53,105 nucleotides of DNA from an uncultured Oscillospiraceae bacterium (GCA_934553255.1 CAKTEZ010000009.1:1-53105); one strand, 5' to 3'. Positions 19,210 to 27,121 are shown, counted from the stretch's first letter. Numbers and translations are program-made. Notes: generated by a model from the letters alone, not told the origin.

Positions 19210-19303
19210 AAGCTCGCAGAGCTGCGTAAGCGCGGCATCCTTTCTCCGTCAAGTCTTGCTCTCTTCGGTAGGGAGACCGCCCCGCTCCGGCAAAGCGGCG
19301 CCG

Positions 19304-21547
19304 TCAGTCGGTCACGGAGCCGTCGCTGAACTGGACGCGCACCACCGTTCCGGCAGGCACTTCCTTCCCCGGCTCCTCAGACTGTGAAATGGCGCGCACG
19401 CTCGCGGAGCTGCCACCGGTCGCGCCGGAAACGCTCATGATGAGTCCCGCGTCGGTCAGCTTGCGGTTCGCCGCGGCAGCGCTGTCGCCCACGACATTCG
19501 GGACGATGCAGAGCGCGTCGGATTTTTCCGCGCCGAGGTAGAGAATGATCTCCGCGTTGTTCGGCACGATGGCGCCGCCGAGCGGCGTCTGGTCGGTGAC
19601 GGTCCCGCCGTCGCCGACGGTGCGGCAGGAGAAGCCCTCCGCCGCAAGCTTTGCCTTCGCCTCGTCGAGCGTCAGCTCCACAACATTCGGCACGGTCTTA
19701 TCCGCGCCCACCAGCTCGTCGGCGCTGTAGGTCGGCTCGATGCCGAGGTGGGGCAGGATCTCCGCCATTACGGTCGCCGCCACCGGAGCGGCCATGTTTC
19801 CGCCGGAGCGGTAGGTGCCGGTGTCTCTGCTTGGGTGGCTGAGGGTGAGAAGCATCATGATCTGCGGGTCGTCCGCGGGCGCACAGCAGGTGAACGACAC
19901 GATGATGTCGCCGTCGATCTGGTCGGCGGTGCCGGTCTTGCCGCCGATGCGGTAACCCGCGACTCTTCCGTTCTTGCCCGTGCCGTACTCGACCTCATAT
20001 TCCATGATGTCGCGCACGAGCTTGGAAGTATCCTCCGAAATGACCTGCCGCACCGGCGTGCTGTCGTGGCGGTATTTGGCGTTTCCGTCCTTATCCAGCA
20101 CCTCGGAGACGATATAGGGCGTCCGCAGGTATCCGCCGTTGACACAGGCCGCCTGCGCGGAAATGAGCGATATGGGGGTCACATTGAAGTTCTGGCCGAA
20201 GGCGTAGCAGCCGAGCGCCAGCGCGGAGTATTCGATCTCCTTATTGACGAAGCCGCTGGCCTCGCCCGTGGTGTCGATGCCGGTCTTGCTCGTCAGACCG
20301 AAGGCCTTCATGTAATCGTAAAAGGTCTTGTTGCCCAGACGCAGACCGATGTTGATGAACGCGGGGTTGCAGGAGTTTGCGAACGCCGTGATGAGGTCCT
20401 GATGCCCATGGCCCGGCTCGCGCTTGGAGCAGTTGATCCTCTGCCCCTCCAGCATGATGTAGCCCTGGCAGTTGAAGGTGGACTTGAGATCGACGGCTCC
20501 CTCCTCCAGCGCCATGGCAAGCGTGATGATCTTGAATGTCGAACCCGGCTGGAAGGTGTCGTTGATGGCCTTGTTGCGCCATTGCAGGTTTTGCAGGTCG
20601 TCAAGCTTCCCGCTGATCTCCTCCTCGCTCATACCGGCGGTGAGCATCTCGCGGTTGAAGAGGGCAGAATAGTTGTTGAGGTCATAGGTCGGCAGCGATG
20701 CCATTGCCAGCACCGCCCCGCTGTTCACATCAAGAACGATGCCCGTCGCGCCCACGCCCGTGCCGTAGCGGCTCTCCAGCTCTTCAAGGCCCTTTTCCAG
20801 ATAGTACTGCACGGTCTTATCCAGCGTGGTCACGAGGCTGTCGCCGTTCTCGGCGTCGAAATACTGCTCATACTGGTAGAGCAGCGCGCCGCCGTTCGCG
20901 TCGCGCGCCGTGACGACCATGCCGCTCTCGCCGGTCAGCTCCTCGTCATACACGGCCTCCAGTCCGTAGGCGCCGCCGTTGGCGTTGACAAAGCCGATGA
21001 CGTGCGCGGCGAGCGAGGAATAGGGATAGTAGCGCTTGGTGGTCGGCTCCAGAAACACGCCGCGTATCTTGTTTTCGTTGAGGAAGGCGCGGACCTCGTC
21101 CGCCGTCTCCCGCTCGACCTTGTGCTTAACGACCTCATACTGCGACCAGGTACGCTCCATGCGCGTGAGGACGCTCTCCGGCTCGATACCGAGGATATCG
21201 GCAAGGCCGTTTGCGATGAGGTCCTTATCCTGCTCATACTTCACGATGTCGGCGGGCGAAACGAACACATTCTCCGCTGTGGATGAGATGGCGAGGATGT
21301 CGCCGTTTTTATCGTAGATGGTGCCGCGGCTGGCTTCCACCGTGGTCCGCAGCGTCTGCTGACGCACCGCCATGGACTGCAGCTCGTCGTGCTGCCCGAT
21401 CTGCAGCTTATAGAGTTGGACAAAGAGCAGCACAAACGCCAAAACGCCGAATGCACCCAGCAGCAAAAGCGTTCTCTGCTGGATGATCCGGTTGGCCCGA
21501 CGCGCGCTGTCCGGTCTTCTTCTCGGATTTTTCGGAGCTTCTGCCAC
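19304..21547 (-). CDS. ftsI: Class B penicillin-binding protein with two PASTA domains (FtsI/SpoVD)
   Basis: This is the septal transpeptidase that works with FtsW. The 747-residue protein has a basic tail, one TM helix (about 25-47) and a PBP dimerisation domain (RGTIYDKNGDILA at 74). The transpeptidase domain carries all three motifs: S336-x-x-K339 (PGSTFK), S392-C-N394 and K537-T-G539. Two PASTA domains follow (about 620-685 and 690-747). The start is GTG with AGGAGGA upstream. Only one class B PBP is found here, so FtsI (vegetative) and SpoVD (spore) cannot be separated. A hairpin with a U-tract lies just upstream of the gene. Confidence 0.9.
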   Translation of the reverse strand: MAEAPKNPRRRPDSARRANRIIQQRTLLLLGAFGVLAFVLLFVQLYKLQIGQHDELQSMAVRQQTLRTTVEASRGTIYDKNGDILAISSTAENVFVSPADIVKYEQDKDLIANGLADILGIEPESVLTRMERTWSQYEVVKHKVERETADEVRAFLNENKIRGVFLEPTTKRYYPYSSLAAHVIGFVNANGGAYGLEAVYDEELTGESGMVVTARDANGGALLYQYEQYFDAENGDSLVTTLDKTVQYYLEKGLEELESRYGTGVGATGIVLDVNSGAVLAMASLPTYDLNNYSALFNREMLTAGMSEEEISGKLDDLQNLQWRNKAINDTFQPGSTFKIITLAMALEEGAVDLKSTFNCQGYIMLEGQRINCSKREPGHGHQDLITAFANSCNPAFINIGLRLGNKTFYDYMKAFGLTSKTGIDTTGEASGFVNKEIEYSALALGCYAFGQNFNVTPISLISAQAACVNGGYLRTPYIVSEVLDKDGNAKYRHDSTPVRQVISEDTSKLVRDIMEYEVEYGTGKNGRVAGYRIGGKTGTADQIDGDIIVSFTCCAPADDPQIMMLLTLSHPSRDTGTYRSGGNMAAPVAATVMAEILPHLGIEPTYSADELVGADKTVPNVVELTLDEAKAKLAAEGFSCRTVGDGGTVTDQTPLGGAIVPNNAEIILYLGAEKSDALCIVPNVVGDSAAAANRKLTDAGLIMSVSGATGGSSASVRAISQSEEPGKEVPAGTVVRVQFSDGSVTD

Positions 21548-21584
21548 GGTTCTTCCTCCTCGGAACAGATGACCTTAATGAGCA

Positions 21585-21615
21585 AAACAAGGAGTAAGGA
21601 AGCTCCTTACTCCTT
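21585..21615 (-). terminator. Terminator-like hairpin between ftsL and the PBP gene
   Basis: A perfect 12-bp stem AAGGAGTAAGGA/TCCTTACTCCTT (21589-21600 with 21604-21615, 3-nt loop) is followed on the minus strand by GTTTTGC. It lies inside the dcw unit, 15 nt after the ftsL stop, so it may attenuate transcription into the PBP gene. Confidence 0.55.
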
Positions 21616-21630
21616 ATGTATAGGCTTCGC

Positions 21631-22224
21631 TTAGCTGAAATATTCCACCACGCTGCACACGCCTTGTCCCAGAGAGGTAAACACGCGGCTGAGTACGCTG
21701 ACATTCTGCGTCTCAAAGACCTCCACGCTGTCCGGCGCGGAAAGGTCGATGTAGTTAACCTGCGAGGAACTCGGCTTGTTCATGCCCGCGGCGGCTGCCG
21801 CCGCCTTGATCTTCGTCAGGTCGAAGGTGCGTTCGTACTGGGTGAGCAGCGCAATGTGCTCGGTCTCAAGCGTTTTCAGTTCCTTCTGCATCCCCACCAC
21901 GTCGGAGGAAATGCTCGTGAGCTGGGCGTAGCTCATCAGCACCATTACGACCAACGCGGCCAGCGCGGTAAAGCCGAGAAGCAGCACGCCGGAGACCTTC
22001 TGCCGCTCGCGGACGCGGGGACGCGCCGCCGGCTCCGCCGCCTTGCGCGGCGCGCGGGCAGGCTCGGCGCGGCGCGTTTCGCGGCGCTCGGTCTCGATGC
22101 GGGTGCGCGGCGCGGCGCGGCGCGCCGTACGCGGTTCCTCATAGTTGAGATCGTATGCGAGATCGCCGACGACACGGCCGCCGCCATACCTGTATTTCAG
22201 CTTTTCCGTGTCTCTGCGCGCCAT
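21631..22224 (-). CDS. ftsL: FtsL-like cell division protein
   Basis: The 197-residue bitopic protein has a long Arg/Ala/Glu-rich cytoplasmic N-terminus (about residues 1-75) and one TM helix (about 78-100, VSGVLLLGFTALAALVVMVL). A coiled coil follows (SYAQLTSISSDVVGMQKELKTLETEHIALLTQ), then the LTKIKAAAAAAGM segment common to FtsL/DivIC proteins. FtsL links FtsQ to the FtsW-PBP synthase. Primary sequence is poorly conserved in this family, so placement between rsmH and the PBP gene is the main evidence. The N-terminal extension is longer than in Bacillus FtsL. GGAAAGGAG precedes the ATG. Confidence 0.8.
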   Translation of the reverse strand: MARRDTEKLKYRYGGGRVVGDLAYDLNYEEPRTARRAAPRTRIETERRETRRAEPARAPRKAAEPAARPRVRERQKVSGVLLLGFTALAALVVMVLMSYAQLTSISSDVVGMQKELKTLETEHIALLTQYERTFDLTKIKAAAAAAGMNKPSSSQVNYIDLSAPDSVEVFETQNVSVLSRVFTSLGQGVCSVVEYFS

Positions 22225-22262
22225 GACGATCTCCTTTCCTTTTGTTTTCTATCGTGCTGTAC

Positions 22263-23204
22263 TCAGCACTTTTCCGCCACGCGCAGCTTGGCGCTGCGGG
22301 CGCGGGGATTTTCGTTCAGCTCCTCCTCGCCCGAAACGATGGGCTTGCGGGTAATAAGCTTCATTTTCGGCTTCCTGCCGCACACGCACACCGGAAATTC
22401 CGGCGGACAGATACAGCCCCTCGCCAGCTCCTGCAGCTCGCGCTTGACGATGCGGTCCTCGAGCGAGTGGAAGGTGATGACCGCGAGCCGTCCGCCGCTG
22501 TTGAGGTTCTTCTCGGCGGCGGAGAGCATCGGCGGCAGTTCGCCAAGCTCGTCGTTGACCGCGATGCGGATGGCCTGAAAGCTGCGCTTGGCGGGGTGCT
22601 GCTTCTCGCGCAGCGCCGCGGCGGGCATCGCCGAGCGGATAAGGTCCGCCAGTTCCAGCGTCGTTTCGATGGGCTTTTCCGCGCGGTACGCGCAGATCTT
22701 TTTCGCGATGGCGGGCGCGTAGCGCTCCTCGCCGTATTCGTAGAGAATGCGTTTGAGTTCCTCATAGCCGAGGGTGTTGACCAGCTCGCGCGCGGTGTAG
22801 GGCGCGCTCTCGTCCATACGCATATCCAGCGGCGCGTCCTGCTTGTAGGAAAAGCCGCGGGCGGCGTCATCAAGCTGCGGCGAGGAAACGCCGAGGTCGA
22901 AGAGCATACCGTCCACGCCGCGAACGCCCAACTCGCGCAGCACCGCGTCCAGCGCGCTGAAGTTGGAATGCACCAGCGTCACGCGGTCCATATAGTCCGC
23001 GAGCCGCCGCTTCGCCGCCTCGATGGCGGTCTCGTCGCGGTCGAGGGCAATAAGCCGCCCTCCCGCCGTCAGGCGGCGGACGATCTCCAGCGAGTGTCCC
23101 GCGCGGCCGAGCGTTCCGTCCAGATAGACGCCGTCCGGCTTAATGGCGAGCGCGTCAAGGCATTCGTGCAGCAGCACCGGCTTGTGGCCGTAGTTCTCCT
23201 CCAT
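22263..23204 (-). CDS. rsmH: 16S rRNA (cytosine(1402)-N(4))-methyltransferase RsmH (MraW)
   Basis: RsmH methylates N4 of C1402 in 16S rRNA, using S-adenosylmethionine. The 313-residue protein shows HKPVLLHECLDAL at the N-terminus, the SAM-binding DGTLGRAGHS loop, DRDETAIEAAKRRL, the FDLGVSSPQLDDAARGFSY motif, PLDMRMD, and the FQAIRIAVNDEL and TFHSLEDRIVK segments. It begins 1 nt after the mraZ stop, the invariant mraZ-rsmH pairing of dcw clusters. Confidence 0.97.
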   Translation of the reverse strand: MEENYGHKPVLLHECLDALAIKPDGVYLDGTLGRAGHSLEIVRRLTAGGRLIALDRDETAIEAAKRRLADYMDRVTLVHSNFSALDAVLRELGVRGVDGMLFDLGVSSPQLDDAARGFSYKQDAPLDMRMDESAPYTARELVNTLGYEELKRILYEYGEERYAPAIAKKICAYRAEKPIETTLELADLIRSAMPAAALREKQHPAKRSFQAIRIAVNDELGELPPMLSAAEKNLNSGGRLAVITFHSLEDRIVKRELQELARGCICPPEFPVCVCGRKPKMKLITRKPIVSGEEELNENPRARSAKLRVAEKC

Positions 23205-23205
23205 A

Positions 23206-23622
23206 TCAGAAGCCCAGCTCCTCCATCACGGCGGCGAGGTTCTCGGGGTTGAGTTCCGCGGCCTCCAGCGCCGCCCAGCGCTCCGCGTTCCAGATCTCGG
23301 CGCGGTTCGACACGCCGATGATAACGACATCCTTGTCCAGGCCCGCGTAGGCGCGCAGCTTCTGCGGCAGCAGGATGCGGCCCTGACCGTCCGGCTCGCA
23401 CTTGGCGGCGTTCGCAAACAGCGGGCGCATCGCCTTGGTCTTGGTGTAGGGCAGGCTCTCGAACTTTTCGGTGAACTTCGCCCAGCTCGCGTCGGAGTAG
23501 ACGCTCAGGCACGAGTCCATGCCCATCGTAACATAAAAAGTCTCGCCCAGCTCCTCGCGGAGCTTCGCGGGGATGAACACTCTGCCCTTGGCGTCGATCG
23601 AGTGCTGATATTGACCGGTCAT
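23206..23622 (-). CDS. mraZ: Transcriptional regulator MraZ
   Basis: MraZ is an AbrB-like DNA-binding protein that represses its own dcw promoter by binding tandem short boxes. The 138-residue product has the two characteristic SpoVT/AbrB-like halves, each with a DxxGR core: HSIDAKGRVFIPAKLREEL (about 7-25) and EPDGQGRILLPQKLRAYAGL (about 79-98). I chose the ATG at 23620-23622 because AAGGGGGGA lies about 7 nt upstream; the frame stays open much further upstream but through the operator region. It is the first gene of the leftward dcw unit. Confidence 0.95.
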   Translation of the reverse strand: MTGQYQHSIDAKGRVFIPAKLREELGETFYVTMGMDSCLSVYSDASWAKFTEKFESLPYTKTKAMRPLFANAAKCEPDGQGRILLPQKLRAYAGLDKDVVIIGVSNRAEIWNAERWAALEAAELNPENLAAVMEELGF

Positions 23623-23708
23623 GAGCGTCCCCCCTTTCGGCAAGTCGGAAGCTGAGGCAAAGAGGGCAAAGCAGCGGCTTCCTCTTTTTTCGGGGAAGTC
23701 GCTTGGCT

Positions 23709-23775
23709 CCACTCTCCTGCACTTTTGGGTCCGCAGCGCCACTTTTGAACACTTGGCACCACTTTCCCCCACTTC
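23709..23775 (-). promoter_or_regulatory. Phased array of MraZ-binding boxes (putative MraZ operator)
   Basis: On the minus strand AAGTG-type boxes occur at exact 10-bp steps: plus-strand CACTT begins at 23770, 23760, 23750, 23740 and 23720, and CACTC at 23710. Only the 23730 register is degenerate. The hexamers read AAGTGG three times, plus AAGTGT, AAGTGC and GAGTGG. Known MraZ boxes are short GTGG-type or AAAGTG-type repeats at about 10-bp spacing upstream of mraZ, so this is very probably the autoregulatory operator, lying from just after the predicted transcription start. Confidence 0.85.
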
Positions 23776-23783
23776 GTGTTTTG

Positions 23784-23812
23784 AGTATACATAAAACAGT
23801 CCCAAATTGCAA
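23784..23812 (-). promoter_or_regulatory. Promoter of mraZ and the dcw unit
   Basis: On the minus strand TTGCAA (plus 23807-23812), a 17-bp spacer and TATACT (plus 23784-23789) lie directly upstream of the MraZ box array, giving a leader of about 155 nt before the mraZ ATG. Confidence 0.8.
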
Positions 23813-24017
23813 GCGGAAATTTTCCTTGTTTTCCGCACTTTGCCACGCTTTTCCGCTTCCTTTTTCCATCTTTTTCCAGAAAAAATAAAACGCCCGTTTC
23901 AGTGTCGAAACAGGGCGAAAAAGCGCGCCACAAGATGTTGTGGCGCGCTTGGTCCGTATCGCAAAATATGTTTCGGCGGAACGATCCGCGGAAGGTTTTT
24001 GTCAGATATAACGAATT
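23813..24017. other. Non-coding part of the 395-bp gap between mraZ and the coiled-coil gene
   Basis: The whole gap runs from 23623 to 24017. From left to right it holds the mraZ leader with the MraZ boxes, the mraZ promoter, an AT-richer stretch (23813-23890) with nothing recognisable, a short imperfect hairpin (CGCCC...GGGCG, about 23891-23917), and the terminator of the upstream operon. No gene is supported here. Confidence 0.6.
23915..23950 (-). terminator. Intrinsic terminator of the rsmD-coaD operon
   Basis: A perfect 13-bp stem AAGCGCGCCACAA/TTGTGGCGCGCTT (23921-23933 with 23938-23950, loop GATG) is followed on the minus strand by TTTCGCC, extending the T-run to TTTTT. Confidence 0.9.
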
Positions 24018-24545
24018 TTATTTGTCTTCTTTGTCGTTTTTCTCCAACGATTTGTTCAGTTCCTCGCGGCGGCGCTGCATCTGCTCGGCGGACGCGGCGC
24101 GGAAGCGCACGCGGGTCTGCTTGACCTCGTCGAGCGCCATCTGGACGGCCTCCTCCGTGCGGCGCAGAACATCCTCGGAATAATCGTTCGCCACGCGGTA
24201 CATCTCGCGCGAGCGCTCCTCGGCGCGGGAAACGATGTCGTGTCCCTTTTCGCGCGCGGCGGTAAGCACCTCGCTCTCGGAGACCTTGCTCTTGGCCTCG
24301 AATTCGGCCTTCTGCATCATGCGCTCCACATCGCGCTTGGCAGCCTCCACATATTCTTCGCGCGCGCGGACCAACTCCTTCGCCCGCTTGAGCTCCACCG
24401 GAAGCTGCGCGCGGATCTCGTCGAGCAGGTCGAGCGCCTCGTCGCGGTTCAGGACGCACTTGTCATTCGACAGCGGCGCGTTCTTCGCCCCGTCGATCAG
24501 TTCATACAGCATACCCAGCAGCTTCTGTACATTCTCTTCCGCCAT
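24018..24545 (-). CDS. Coiled-coil protein, F0 subunit b-like/DivIVA-like
   Basis: The 175-residue protein is almost entirely charged and helical, with a long heptad-rich stretch (about residues 25-170: EIRAQLPVELKRAKELVRAREEYVEAAKRDVERMM and onward). It has no membrane segment. Proteins like this, next to coaD and rsmD in many Clostridia, are often labelled 'ATP synthase subunit B-like' from coiled-coil similarity alone. No ATPase motif is visible and the true function is unknown. The ATG at 24543-24545 has AAGGGGGAT about 7 nt upstream; it is 11 nt after coaD and is the last gene of its operon. Confidence 0.75.
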   Translation of the reverse strand: MAEENVQKLLGMLYELIDGAKNAPLSNDKCVLNRDEALDLLDEIRAQLPVELKRAKELVRAREEYVEAAKRDVERMMQKAEFEAKSKVSESEVLTAAREKGHDIVSRAEERSREMYRVANDYSEDVLRRTEEAVQMALDEVKQTRVRFRAASAEQMQRRREELNKSLEKNDKEDK

Positions 24546-24556
24546 GATGATCCCCC

Positions 24557-25048
24557 TTAATCTTTTTTCTTGTTCAGCCGCGCGGCGGCGGCAGCCGGTA
24601 AATACTTTGTCAGGTCCTGATGATACTTGATCATCTCGCGCGCCATCGTGGAGCTGAGATGCTGATGCTCCGGCTCGGCGCACAGCAGCACCGTGTCCAG
24701 CGCGCCGCCGGAAATATCCTTATAAATGAGCGAGAGCTGATACTCGGCGTCAAAATCCGTCGCGCTGCGCGCGCCGCGCACCAAAAACGCCGCGCCCTTT
24801 TCCTTTGCAAGATCGGTCAACAGCCCATTCCACAGCACCGCCTCCACATTGGGCAGATCCGCGACGCTCGCGCGCATCAGCGCCAGCTTCTCCTCATCGG
24901 AGAACATGGGGTGCGCCTTCTCGCCGTTCGGCACGATGGCGATGTACAGGCGGTCAAACAGCCGCGCGGCGCGCACGATGACATCCATATGCCCCAGCGT
25001 CACGGGGTCGAAGCTGCCGGGAAAAACGGCAATGCGGGCATCCTTCAT
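24557..25048 (-). CDS. coaD: Phosphopantetheine adenylyltransferase CoaD
   Basis: CoaD transfers AMP from ATP to 4'-phosphopantetheine, the penultimate step of coenzyme A synthesis. The 163-residue protein has the nucleotidyltransferase start VFPGSFDPVTLGHMDVI, with the (T/H)xGH signature as TLGH, LVRGARSATDFDAEYQL, and the C-terminal HLSSTMAREMIKYHQDL (ISST-like) motif. The length is typical. Its start overlaps the rsmD stop by 4 nt (ATGA), indicating coupled translation. Confidence 0.97.
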   Translation of the reverse strand: MKDARIAVFPGSFDPVTLGHMDVIVRAARLFDRLYIAIVPNGEKAHPMFSDEEKLALMRASVADLPNVEAVLWNGLLTDLAKEKGAAFLVRGARSATDFDAEYQLSLIYKDISGGALDTVLLCAEPEHQHLSSTMAREMIKYHQDLTKYLPAAAAARLNKKKD

Positions 25049-25605
25049 GTTCTCGTCTCCTCCCCGTCGCGGCGGTAAAGCGTGACCTTGATCCTGCCGT
25101 AACGGTACTCGCGCGCAATGCGGTAGGGCGGCGCGAGCGCGGGCAGGTCCTTGTCCGCCGGACTCTCCGCGATCATTATACCATTCGGCGCCAGAATGTC
25201 AAACCGCGCGATGTGCGCGACGGCGCGTTCGAGCAGATCGTCGGCATAGGGCGGGTCGAGAAAAATAAGGTCGAACGGTGTACGCAGCGCGTTGAGGTAG
25301 CTCATGGACTCGCCGCAGACGACCTGCGCGCCGTCCGTCAGCTTTGTCAGCGCCAGATTTTCGCGGATGAGCTTCACCGCGTCGGTCCGCTGATCGACAA
25401 ACACCGCGCTCTTCGCCCCACGTGAGAGCGCCTCAATGCCAAGCTGCCCCGTACCCGCGAACAGATCCAGCACCCGCGCGCCCTCCACCTCAAACTGAAT
25501 GGCGGAGAAAATGCCCTCCTTGACCTTGTCGGTCGTCGGGCGGGTATCGTACCCCTTCAATTCGTTCAGCCGGCGTCCGCGCGCCGTACCGGTGATCACT
25601 CTCAT
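25045..25605 (-). CDS. rsmD: 16S rRNA (guanine(966)-N(2))-methyltransferase RsmD
   Basis: RsmD methylates N2 of G966 in 16S rRNA. The 186-residue protein has MRVITGTARGRRL at the start, TRPTTDKVKEGIFSAI, the SAM-binding DLFAGTGQLGIEALSRGA, and the catalytic LDPPYADDLL (DPPY) motif. It is the first gene of a three-gene leftward operon, rsmD-coaD-coiled coil, the usual order in Firmicutes. AAGGGA lies about 9 nt before the ATG. Confidence 0.96.
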   Translation of the reverse strand: MRVITGTARGRRLNELKGYDTRPTTDKVKEGIFSAIQFEVEGARVLDLFAGTGQLGIEALSRGAKSAVFVDQRTDAVKLIRENLALTKLTDGAQVVCGESMSYLNALRTPFDLIFLDPPYADDLLERAVAHIARFDILAPNGIMIAESPADKDLPALAPPYRIAREYRYGRIKVTLYRRDGEETRT

Positions 25606-25637
25606 CGTGCAGCTTCCCTTCTATTTGTCTCTTTTCT

Positions 25638-25666
25638 ATCCTACAAAAAAGCGCGGTATATTGCAA
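25638..25666 (-). promoter_or_regulatory. Promoter of rsmD-coaD operon
   Basis: On the minus strand TTGCAA (plus 25661-25666), a 17-bp spacer and TAGGAT (plus 25638-25643) lie about 33 nt upstream of the rsmD ATG. Confidence 0.65.
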
Positions 25667-25734
25667 GCGTCCGCCGAAATTTTTTATTTATTTGTTATAT
25701 ATGCTCCAAGCCGCTCCGATTTTAGCGAAAATTC

Positions 25735-25755
25735 ACAGAAAAACGCTTTTTCTGT
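25735..25755. repeat. A/T-rich hairpin in the rsmD-symporter gap
   Basis: ACAGAAAAA and TTTTTCTGT form a perfect 9-bp stem with a CGC loop. The gap is divergent (rsmD leftward, symporter rightward), so this is not at the end of a gene; it lies just upstream of the symporter promoter and may be regulatory. The surrounding stretch is markedly AT-richer than the rest of the window. Confidence 0.35.
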
Positions 25756-25763
25756 AAATTCTA

Positions 25764-25792
25764 TTGAAAAATCCGTTCAGATGCTGTAAAAT
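25764..25792 (+). promoter_or_regulatory. Promoter of the dicarboxylate/amino-acid symporter
   Basis: TTGAAA (25764-25769), a 17-bp spacer and TAAAAT (25787-25792) lie about 70 nt upstream of the start codon. Confidence 0.65.
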
Positions 25793-25864
25793 ATCTACGC
25801 TTCTTCTATAAAGCATATCTATAATAAATGAAGAGGCAGACTTTTTTAGGAGTGTGTGTTATCT

Positions 25865-27094
25865 ATGGAAAAGAAAAAGCTCAGCCTGCCGGCACAGATT
25901 TTTATTGCTCTGCTGCTCGGCATCGTGGTTGGCCTTGCCTTCTACTTCATGGGCAAGCCCGAATTCACGACCAACTACCTCAAGCCCTTCGGCACCATCT
26001 TTGTCAACCTCCTCAAGTTCATCGTCGTTCCCGTCGTCCTGCTGTCCATGATCGACGGCATCGTCTCCATGGGCGACATGAAGAAGGTCGGCTCCGTCGG
26101 CTGGAAGACCGTGGCGTACTTCCTCGTCACCACCGCCATCGCCTGCGTGATCGGCCTTGTGTTCGCCAACATCTTCAACAACGCCGGCCTCTTCCCCACC
26201 CTCCAGCTCGTTGACGGCCAGGTCTGGGAGAAGGCCACCAGCGCCAACTTCATGGATACCCTCATCGGCATCTTCCCCAGTAACCTCTGGGAGTCCTTCC
26301 GCACCTCCAATATGCTTCAGGTCATCGTCATCGCCATTCTTCTCGGCGGCGGCATCCTCACGGCAGGAGAAAAGGGCAAGCTCGCGCAGGATATGGTCAC
26401 CTCCCTCTACGCGGTCATCGAGCGCGTGATGGCCTTCATCATTTCTCTCAGCCCCATCGGCGTGTTCACCATGATGGCTTGGGTCGTTGCCACGCAGGGT
26501 CCCGAGATCCTCGGCTCCCTCGGCATCGTCCTCGGCTGCGCCTACATCGGCTACATCGTCCACGCGGTCCTCTGCTACTCCGTCTCCGCCAAGGCGTTCG
26601 CGGGCATCAATCCCATCACCTTCTTCAAGAAGGCGTCCCCCGCGATGATCTTCGCCTTCACCTCCACCTCCTCCGCCGCGACCATCCCGCTGAGCATGGA
26701 GTGCTCGGAGGAGCTCGGCGCGGAGAATGATATTTCCTCCTTTGTTATCCCCCTCGGCGCGACCATCAACATGGACGGCACCGCCATCTACCAGTGCGTC
26801 GCCACCATCTTCCTCGCCACCTGCTGCGGCATGACGCTGACCCTCGGCCAGATGGTCACCATCGTTGTCACCGCGACCCTCGCCTCCATCGGCACCGCCG
26901 GCACGCCCGGCGCGGGCATGATCATGCTGGCTATGGTGCTCCAGGCCATGAACATCCCCGTCGATATGATCATGATCATCTACGGCGTGGACCGTCTGTT
27001 CGACATGGGCCGCACCTGCCTGAACATCACCGGCGACATCTCCTGCGCCTGCTGCGTCACCAAGTGGGAGAGCAAGAAGGTCGTCGCCAAGTAA
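25865..27094 (+). CDS. Dicarboxylate/amino acid:cation symporter (DAACS family)
   Basis: This secondary transporter belongs to the GltP/DctA/SstT family, taking up a dicarboxylate or amino acid such as glutamate, aspartate or serine with H+ or Na+. Hallmarks are the serine-rich re-entrant loop TSTSSAATIPLSME, the GATINMDGTAIYQ motif in TM7, and SIGTAGTPGAGM in hairpin 2, with about eight TM helices. The protein is about 409 residues. The ATG at 25865 has AGGAG 12 nt upstream; a GTG at 25856 is also possible but very close to that site. It stands alone with its own promoter and terminator. The substrate cannot be fixed from sequence. Confidence 0.92.
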   Translation: MEKKKLSLPAQIFIALLLGIVVGLAFYFMGKPEFTTNYLKPFGTIFVNLLKFIVVPVVLLSMIDGIVSMGDMKKVGSVGWKTVAYFLVTTAIACVIGLVFANIFNNAGLFPTLQLVDGQVWEKATSANFMDTLIGIFPSNLWESFRTSNMLQVIVIAILLGGGILTAGEKGKLAQDMVTSLYAVIERVMAFIISLSPIGVFTMMAWVVATQGPEILGSLGIVLGCAYIGYIVHAVLCYSVSAKAFAGINPITFFKKASPAMIFAFTSTSSAATIPLSMECSEELGAENDISSFVIPLGATINMDGTAIYQCVATIFLATCCGMTLTLGQMVTIVVTATLASIGTAGTPGAGMIMLAMVLQAMNIPVDMIMIIYGVDRLFDMGRTCLNITGDISCACCVTKWESKKVVAK

Positions 27095-27121
27095 GGCGCC
27101 TTCCCTTTAGAACGCAACGCA

